This document shows, in pieces, positions 56,522-64,000 of a DNA stretch of 64,000 bases. A model generated the notes under the pieces. It saw only the letters and a list, made by a program, of their open reading frames with translations. It had not been told where the DNA came from and did not search any database. This DNA comes from Cheiracanthium punctorium. Taxonomy: Eukaryota; Arthropoda; Arachnida; Araneae; Cheiracanthiidae. The stretch lies in NCBI GenBank assembly GCA_038373885.1, contig JAWZYV010012343.1, forward strand, positions 114,203-178,202, in the 5' to 3' direction. A program made the translations under genes and the position numbers. Each line of letters begins with the position of its first letter. The stretch's first letter is position 1.

Positions 56522-57046
56522 CCCTTTGAGGCGCAACCCTTTTCCAATGCTGAAAATAGGGTAGCCGTTGCCTTCGCTCGACTTAACGACCAGCAAGATG
56601 CACACGATGAACGTTTCGATCGTCCGCCAACAGATCAAGAGACTCTTTTTTGACGACAGCTGGCTGTGCCGGGCGCAGCCAGCTGCATCAAAAAAGGGTC
56701 ATCAAAGGGCATCAAAAAAGTGGCACACAATGAACGTTTCCATCGTCCGCCCTCTTGCTGGTAGTTAAGTCGAGCGAGGGCAACGGCTGCCCTTTTTTCA
56801 GCATGGGGCAATCTATCCAGCTGTTCTCGCGTTCTTCCACTTTTCAGCAGATATCAGTGCGGTTAAAAAGAATCGTGAACATTTTTTTTTTTTACGGGAA
56901 AGGACGTGCTAAACAGTAAAGGATTCTCGTGGAGCTATGTCACTCGAAACTATTTTCATAGAAATCAAATCTATTCCTCGTGATTGGACCAGGTCAAAAC
57001 GTCAGAGTTTGGTGTCCTCATGGCGACGACACCGCGCGTTATAGAG
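56522..57046 (+). mobile_element. piggyBac-like MITE family 1, copy E
   Basis: TTAA (56518-56521), CCCTTTGAGGCGCAACC at the left, CGCGCGTTATAGAG at the right, TTAA (57047-57050). The foldback region is more damaged than in copy D (a short duplication of CATCAAA at 56693-56715). Confidence 0.85.
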
Positions 57047-57222
57047 TTAACAAAGTAAGCCAATTTTTAAAAAATATTATCGTTTAATAACTAAACCCTG
57101 TGTTTTAGTAGCACTTCTGCATAGGCAGGAGAGTGAGAACTGACGTTTCAATTTGCATAAAAACATTACAGGTATCATTCTCTTGCCTGGATGCAGATTG
57201 GAACTATTCTGAGAGCGAAGAA

Positions 57223-57345
57223 TACTTAGCGTAAATACGGGCTAGGACTCCTTAGAAAGACCTTCACGGAGGGAACCCCATCCCTCGGCCTAAAGACCAC
57301 GTGTAGCTAATTGGCCGCAAACCCACAACAAGAACTTGAGCACGA
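57223..57345 (+). mobile_element. SINE body fragment
   Basis: TTAGCGTAAATACGGGCTAGG through CACGTGTAGCTAATTGGCC matches the reverse of the SINE at 44470-44700. The promoter head is missing. Confidence 0.55.
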
Positions 57346-57619
57346 AGGCTGAACTTTTTTTCGTACCTTCCGAAACATACATAATGTGCTGTTTTTTGCG
57401 CATGCGTGTATTCGAAACAAAGCTATTTATTTTTATCTTGCTATATAGTTACGCTGATTCCTGACTCACTCTGTAACCCTTCCTAGCAACCACTTCAATG
57501 TAAATATTTTATCGCCGGGACTCCAAGAAAATTAAAAAGTTCAAAAAGATTTTGAAAAGCAGAAAAGCGCCATAACATCTACATCATTCATACGATCCGC
57601 TTGAAAATTTTCATAATTA
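57346..57619. other. No gene seen
   Basis: Short unassigned interval before the Helitron. Confidence 0.4.
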
Positions 57620-59006
57620 TCTCTCTATTCTAAAAAAAAGTAAAGGCCGCTGGCGCTGCCAAAGCTTGTAGACCTATCTCCTCCTAAACCGTGGGGATTT
57701 GAGTTTCGACTAAGGTGCCCACAGATTCGAAAAATTCCGAGGAACCTGATAAGCTGACTTAAATTTCGAAAATCGAATTATTTTAGAAGATATTAATAAA
57801 AAACTGAAAAAATAAACAGAATGGTTGCCAGATTTGGCATAAAATCATTCATTCCTTTGCAACAAAGCGTTTCCACGTATATAGAATCGCGTGAAATCGT
57901 CAAACATGAAGTAGAAATACACCCATTTTATGCCAAAATAAAAACTATATGAAATAAGTCACTCAAAATGTGTTACACAAAGTTGACCCTTTTCAAATAA
58001 TAAGTTCGCTTAGACAACGGGAGTTTAGAATGAGCAACTATTCGTTTTTCCAAAACAGAATAACTCATTGTAACTGATTTTAAAAGCGCCATCTTGGCAT
58101 TAGGAATGATCTGGCAAAATAGTATCTTTCCAAGCAGGGTGAATAAGCTTCGAGTTCCAGAATGCGGGAACAGAGTATATTGAAAATGAAAAATAATTAA
58201 AGTGCAGATTTTTTTAAAGGCGGTTCGGTCCAGCTGGAGTATTTCCTACCAGTAGACATATTGGGTGGCGTTAACTACGCCTATTTGCCAGCTCGGCAAG
58301 ATGATATAATTCGTGATGCTCAATACGCCCATCTGCAAAGGATTATGTATATGAGAATATGGATAGCGGTTTTCCGGGAACCTTGCATGAGCAGTCATTA
58401 TAGGTTGTGAGCATGTGTCAATCGCCCAATAATGAAAAGTCGCCATGGGTGAAAAGCTATCCTAGCTGTTCCGTAGTTTTTATCAAAGAAACACGCGAAG
58501 TACTGTTTTCTTAGAGGTCATTATTAACTATACATATACGCAAGTCGCCCAATAATGAAAAATCGCCATGGGTGGCCAATACGCAAGGTGTCCAATAGAT
58601 TTAACATAATTAAAAATACAGCTGAAATTGGTGTTCGGATTTTATTACGCTTTAACTCCTAATTAATATAATTTTAAATGGCAGCATTCAATATCATTGT
58701 GTTTCTAAGAAGTGCAAATAATTTTTCCAGCGATTATAAGCGGAGTCCGCACTCGAGGTGGAGTATAGCTCAGGACCCGTAGAACACGGAATTCTAATAA
58801 CAAAATATCTACCGTGTGAAGTTTAAACTTTTATGTACCCATGAACATGCAAGAACCAAGCGACGTGTAGCTCAGTAACATTCCATCTGATCCAGTCTTT
58901 GGGATTTGTCTGTTGAAATATGTCTTTTTTACGAATAAGCCTTATTAGGGGCTGAATGCCTCATACGAAAAGCGAGCGTAGCGAGTCTAGGGGCCTTGGC
59001 CCCTAG
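57620..59006 (+). mobile_element. Non-autonomous Helitron, copy 2
   Basis: It starts TCTCTCTATTCTAAAAAAAA after A and ends GCGAGCGTAGCGAGTCTAG with the hairpin GGGGCC-tt-GGCCCC and CTAG before T. Same orientation as 17732-19143, with scattered indels. No Rep/helicase. Confidence 0.8.
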
Positions 59007-59007
59007 T

Positions 59008-59625
59008 GTATTAAAATATTAAAAAAAAAACAATATGGGCTTCGTTAAAAATCGCAAAATCCACAGATTCCCTTCTTTTTAAGCGATGTTTTGCTATTTG
59101 CAGCTTTCTTTCATTTCCGAGAGTCGTAAAAGTGAATCCATTGCGTGACAAATTGAGCTGTTGCCATGGTTAGGACGTCCTATTCATCACGGTCATCAGA
59201 CTTTGAAAGGAAAGTGCGATCCCGATTCGTCTGAAATAGTTTTTCCAGATGACATACTTCACATTTTTTTTTTCACGAATAAACCGTATGGGTGGATATA
59301 AAAAACTCTGGGTGGATATAAAACGAAATCTTTCGAATGTCAAAAGTTCCCGCGCGTTTCCAGAATAGCGTGCAATTCGATTTGGGTCTATAACAAAAAT
59401 TGAATATGAACTTACTCATTTTAGGTGGACGACGATGAACTATACTGAGTGGACACCCATTTTTGCCCAATGTTTTTTTTTAGCACCCGTTGCCATTGCT
59501 TCCACAACGGGCTTTGACTTCTAGTTTTTATTAAAGAAAAATGAAATTTATCAAATAAGTAAACTTGCGCTCTCAAGGAAATCAAATTTTCCCCGCCCTT
59601 TCAGTAGTATATAAACAAGTCCAAA
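59008..59625. other. Intergenic, no gene seen
   Basis: No supported feature; GGGTGGATATAAAA occurs twice at about 59290-59320. Confidence 0.45.
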
Positions 59626-60420
59626 CAGTGGCGTAGCCAAAAATTTATTCATGGCGGGGGGGGGGGTTACGACTACTGCAACTCGCACATAAGTGTGTGT
59701 CATAAGGAAGTGAAGAACATACACTGCTGGACAAAAGTATTGCAAGTTTCAGAAATCTAATCCATTTTAAGATGAAGCCCCCTCTCCCCCGTCAAAATTA
59801 AAAATAAATATGTTTGATATTTTTTAATTTCAACATAATAAATTAATGACTTCAAAGACAAGATAGCATTAAGTTACTGAACAAAAATAATTATTTAATT
59901 TATTGAAAAAATTAACATAAAAATATATAGGTTTTTATAGAAATCATAATCCATTTTGGGTCTCCGCAATAAAATTAAATAAAGAATGAATTTTAAGTTA
60001 TTCTGCAAAAAAATGATAATAAATAAATGCCATTGAACTCAAGATCCTTTATTATGTTGCTGAGCAGCCTTGACTTGGATCCCAACAGCCACTCTTTTAG
60101 ATATGGAATCCGCAATGTTTTACAACACTTCCTTCGGTGTTTCAGGGTGCCAACTTAAAGGATGGGTTTCTGAAGCTCTCATTTTGATTTTGGGTCATTT
60201 TCAGATGTATTCTTTCCAATGATACTACATAATTTCTCAAAAATATTAAATCCGGGAAATTTCCTGTAGAATTTTTCTGGGCTTATTCTTGAAACGATGG
60301 TTGGATTTCTCAAACTTGCAATACTTTTGGCCAGTAGTGTACATTTTGTACGACAAATAATTACTCATTGGGGAGGGTGCGTGTGTGACCCCCTATCCCC
60401 CCCCCTTGGCTACGCCACTG
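59626..60420 (+). mobile_element. hAT-type element (CAGTGGCGTAGCCA) with nested Tc1-type insert
   Basis: Ends CAGTGGCGTAGCCAAAAA and TTGGCTACGCCACTG are clear inverted repeats; flanks AGTCCAAA and AGTCCTAA are an 8-bp duplication with one mismatch. Without the insert the element is about 175 bp, like the copy at 27590-27758. Confidence 0.85.
59722..60339. mobile_element. Tc1/mariner-type non-autonomous element nested in a hAT element
   Basis: Inverted ends CACTGCTGGACAAAAGTATT and ATACTTTTGGCCAGTAGTG are flanked by TA (59720-59721 and 60340-60341). The interior is AT-rich with no intact transposase. The first seven bases match the end of the element at 1-929. Confidence 0.8.
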
Positions 60421-60428
60421 AGTCCTAA

Positions 60429-61587
60429 GTCCAATCGTTTCGGTATCATCCCGTTCTTTTCACGGTTAGGCTTTGGAAGATTCATTTTAAACTATCAATA
60501 TTAAACTTTAAACATATCTCTTGCTGTCTTCCATTATGCTGCCGAAACAAATATCCTATTTCTAGAAAATTATGATTTCTAAAAATAGGGTAAGAGTTAC
60601 TTTCGAATTTCCTCTTAGTCATTTTTTGCGTCAGTATTTCAGCTTTAATTAAATGAAACAACATTCAATTTACTCATTTTGTAAACATTGAAATTGTAGT
60701 AATAACAAATATGAAAAAAATAAACACACACAAAAAATACAGCAGCAGTTTTATATAATGAGAATACTAAGCATTGAGAGGTTTTTATTCATTTGTCTTT
60801 TCCTGCGTGTATTAAAAAATAAAGAAGCAGAGAAATGTTTCTAGAGTAAAAAAGAAGATTTCGTACTCCGATACAGAAAATGACGTATTGTCTGTATGCC
60901 GCAAGGTGAATCTTATTTCTAGAGTTTTTAACTCCAAAACGTAATAAATTATACTTACTTTCGACACGGAACGCCCTAGAGAATGAGTTTGAATATATGA
61001 GTATAACTTTAGCTATGAAGTGCGACCGGGATAATATGCCTGTCATTTGAAGAAATTTAAAAAAAAAAAGAAAGAAAGAAAGCAGTATTTGTAGAATGCA
61101 CTGAAAAGTAGAAGAATGCATTGCAAAGTACGAAACGTAATTGTAAAAATCATTTTCAAAGAAATTGTCCTGGAATTATGGTAGATAAGAAAATTCTCGG
61201 TAAAAGCAACCGTGTTTTTATCATACTTATCTTCACTTCAGGCCAACCGAGAGAGGAGAACAGGAGGGGCCACTGTCCCCGGGCCCAGGCTTTGGGGCCC
61301 ATAATGAATTGGATGGAACTTTTATCATGTATAATATTTTGTATATATAGTAAAATTGTACTAATCCCAGTTTTTTTTAATTATAGGGTAAAAAGGTTGA
61401 AGATTTTTTACTTTTCTTTTTTTTTTGGGGGGGGGGGGGATTTGTAGTCTCAAAGATGACCTGGAGAGCCAAAATATCCTACTATCTTTCCTGCTTCACT
61501 TACTTCCCTTCACAAGAAATTCAGTGATTTATTTTTTTGTAACTTTTTTTATTACTGAAACATGTTTAATACAAGATCTTGTACCAG
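60429..61587. other. Intergenic, no gene seen
   Basis: A 110-codon frame at 60789-61121 and one at 61121-61447 show no recognisable domain; the second enters a T/G-tract. Confidence 0.45.
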
Positions 61588-61720
61588 GATATGAAGCGTC
61601 TCTTGAACGACGGTTCTTCCATTGCCTTCATTTATTCTGCTTCGAAACAGTTCTTCCGAAACAGTTAATTCTGTATAATTTCATCGTATGTCTGTCTCCC
61701 CCCTTTTATTCGTAAGTGTT
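61588..61720 (+). pseudogene. Penelope-like endonuclease C-terminal fragment
   Basis: The text TCTTGAACGACGGTTCTTCC...TTCATTTATTCTGCTT and a following C-tract match the end of the Penelope-like frame and its early 3' region (49833-49920). Only the last few tens of codons remain, damaged. Confidence 0.5.
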
Positions 61721-63267
61721 TGTTCTTTTTATGTATTAAAATGTTATGTTTCTTTGCATAAATAAATTGTCTGTATTGTCAATCTTCAGGAGGATACAGA
61801 CAATCACAATAGGCTTTGCGTAAATGAATAACTATACATGCCATTTTCTTTTTGATCGATATTGTATTTATTTATATTTTTTATTTTAATTCTTGTTTTG
61901 TGAATTTAATTTTTTTTTGAATATTTAAACATTTATTTAATTAATATTTATATTAAATATAATATAATTAAATATAATTAATATTTATTTAAATATAATT
62001 ACTATATACAAATATTTAAATATAATTAATTATCTCTCTGGATCTCTCTTCTACCCCCCCCCCCCCTCCTCCTTTTCAACTTTTACTCTCTCTGGTTTCC
62101 TTACTTCTTCCAAATGGCAACGTATTTTCCTTCATCAAAATTTTGCTAACTTTTTGTTTTTCTACTTTCTGCTTATGTGGAAGTAGAAACGTTTTTCCAG
62201 TAAAGAAAGATAAGATACTTTATACCCCCGAAACAGCTCTTACTAATTCAGATATCTTTGTATAATTTTCCGTACCTTTACATGTGAGTGTGTTAATTAC
62301 AATGACTCTGTATTATTTTAGTAATTTTCAGTTAACTGAGATTCAAGAAATTTTTCTAAGTATTATCCAATTAAAAAAAATATTTCTTTATACCACGTTA
62401 AAACTTAAGTAAAATCGATTCTGATGAGTACAAAGCTTTAGTTATAGTCATCTGTAAAAACTAGATTTCATATTTACAAATATAATATTTATCAAAATTT
62501 TGGTTATTTTTGATATAAAATTCTAATAGTGCAAGTATATGTATTAATAATAAAAACAAAATATTTTCATCTACAATGAAGTTAGTAAAAGCTAAAATTA
62601 TTGTATTTTGAACAAATCTTATAAATTACTTTGATACATCTAGATATAAAAATATTGTTTACTCGTAACACAAATTAAGTTATTTCATTTAGTAGTTTAA
62701 TTACTGTTTGGAAATATTTTATCTAGAACGTATGGAAGCTGTAAAAGGCATGAACTACGTTATTTCGTCTTGAATAATTTTCGGCTTTTATATAAGACGT
62801 TCACTTTCATTAAATTAAGTAACTTTTGCTTTGCTAAATAAATATTAATATATATATAATTTTCAATGGAAAGCTACAGCATATTTTTTTTCGTAAATAA
62901 AGCTATACGCTTACAACTTAATAGGCTCCGTTTTCGAGAATTCGTTAATTCGTCTCTCTTGCAGCAAGTACTACAGATAACAAATAAAAGTACCTGCAGA
63001 TATTATTTTCTACTACAAAATAATCTTTGCATCCAGAAACTTGCACACAACCCATTTCTATAACTTTTAACATGAAAATGCAATAAATTGTACTTATGTG
63101 CGACACTTAATACCTTAAGGGAAGAGTGGAAAATATGCAGTGTTTTTAAAAATAATCGGTACGAACTATAACAGCTCGCTTGAATAAAGAAAAACGAAAC
63201 TCACTCCCAAATTTTTGAAAACAATTTTCAAGTATTAGGAAAGGTAGGTAGGTAAAAATCAGCAAAT
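61721..63267. other. AT-rich intergenic; ATATTTAAATATAATTA low complexity at 61915-62035
   Basis: No gene is supported. The C-tract and TGGCAACGT words near 62055-62125 faintly recall the Penelope 3' region. Confidence 0.45.
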
Positions 63268-64000
63268 GAAATGTTCTGTATGGTACACAGCTTTTAAAAT
63301 TCTTTTAAAACTTGTTTATGTGCTGATAAATATATTGTAAACAATAACTACTCTCCCAACTGCGCAATATTTACTTAGTATATTTTTACAGTAACACGAA
63401 AAACCTTTATAAGCCTTTTATTTTTGTAAAAGCTTTTGAGTAAAGATAGAAGATTTGAAAATTATATTATTTTTTTAGCTTAGCTTTTAAGATAAAAACT
63501 CACAAGCAGCTAATTAATTCACTGTCAATGACACATCTTACAATGTGTGCAGGGTTTTTATTGACTAGCACTAGGGTGCTATTTCGCTCAATCTTAGATT
63601 TTTGTCTACCCATCTGCGTGCTTGTCTACCCATTTTTGACTACGCGATCTTGTCGTCAGGTTTTGTAGATATGGACTTTTCAAATCGGTTTTACCAGATA
63701 ACGTGGAAGTGGGAGGACGTTAACAAAATGGTGAAAGTCGCACAAGGTTTGCAATTTTTGATAATGGATTTGGTGCCAAAACGCGACAATTTATAATGAA
63801 GGGGGAATATAGTTGGAAAATGCCTGGACAAGATTGTAAAATAGTTTTAGTACGCTTATAGATTTCAATTCCGAAGAAGTGTTTGGAACAGAGAAGACAA
63901 TACGGTACACTCATAGATTATGATACACTTTCCAAATGATAATTTTAAAAGTGAAGTATAGTTTGACTATGTCTCACGAAAATTGTTAAACAGTTTTGGT
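63268..64000 (-). repeat. Inverted copy of the repeat at 33720-34475
   Basis: It matches the reverse complement of 33720-34475 closely (words GCGCAATATTTACTTAGTAT, CACTAGGGTGCTATTTCGCT) and runs off the window, so the true element is longer. Class unknown. Confidence 0.75.

Overview
This window looks like non-coding, repeat-dense nuclear DNA from an animal, most likely an arthropod and perhaps a spider. It is AT-rich, has no operon-like layout, and holds no reading frame I can defend as a host gene. What can be recognised is transposable-element material: Tc1/mariner, pogo/Tigger-like, hAT, piggyBac-like, Helitron and Helentron/DINE-like elements, tRNA-derived SINEs and a Penelope-like retroelement. 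The spider assignment rests on my recollection of similar Tc1 transposases and repeats in spider genomes; no search was run.

Layout. 0-10 kb: the end of an apparently intact Tc1-like element (minus strand, cut by the window edge), a TATCACACT-ended MITE, hAT MITEs, tRNA-type SINEs (one split by a hAT MITE with an 8-bp target duplication) and a tandem-repeat element carrying a long CA microsatellite. 10-17 kb: piggyBac-like MITEs at TTAA sites (one split by a SINE), a hAT MITE with a perfect 8-bp duplication, and foldback elements. 17-24 kb: a non-autonomous Helitron and two head-to-tail copies of a Helentron/DINE-like element. 24-32 kb: a TA-flanked MITE family, a 39-bp minisatellite, long AT-rich stretches and a Penelope-type 3' remnant with a decayed hammerhead-like motif. 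32-45 kb: a GC-rich repeat island, a dispersed repeat whose inverted copy lies at the window end, a pogo-like remnant, a heat-shock-type promoter on the minus strand, and more MITEs and SINEs. 45-50.4 kb: a broken Tc1 element, a perfect hairpin, a hammerhead-like motif, and a truncated Penelope-like element with reverse-transcriptase end, GIY-YIG endonuclease and a downstream hammerhead-like ribozyme. 52-64 kb: further MITEs, a second Helitron copy, a Tc1-type element nested in a hAT element, a Penelope remnant, and the inverted repeat copy.

The two most interesting signals are (1) three hammerhead-like RNA motifs in Penelope-type contexts, each with a self-complementary helix III of different sequence (ACGCGT, ACGATCGT, ACGTACGT), which suggests dimer-type ribozymes kept by compensatory change, and (2) a compact promoter at about 36.55-36.64 kb with eight heat-shock-factor pentamers, a TATAAATA box and a correctly spaced TCAGTG initiator, but no recognisable protein downstream.
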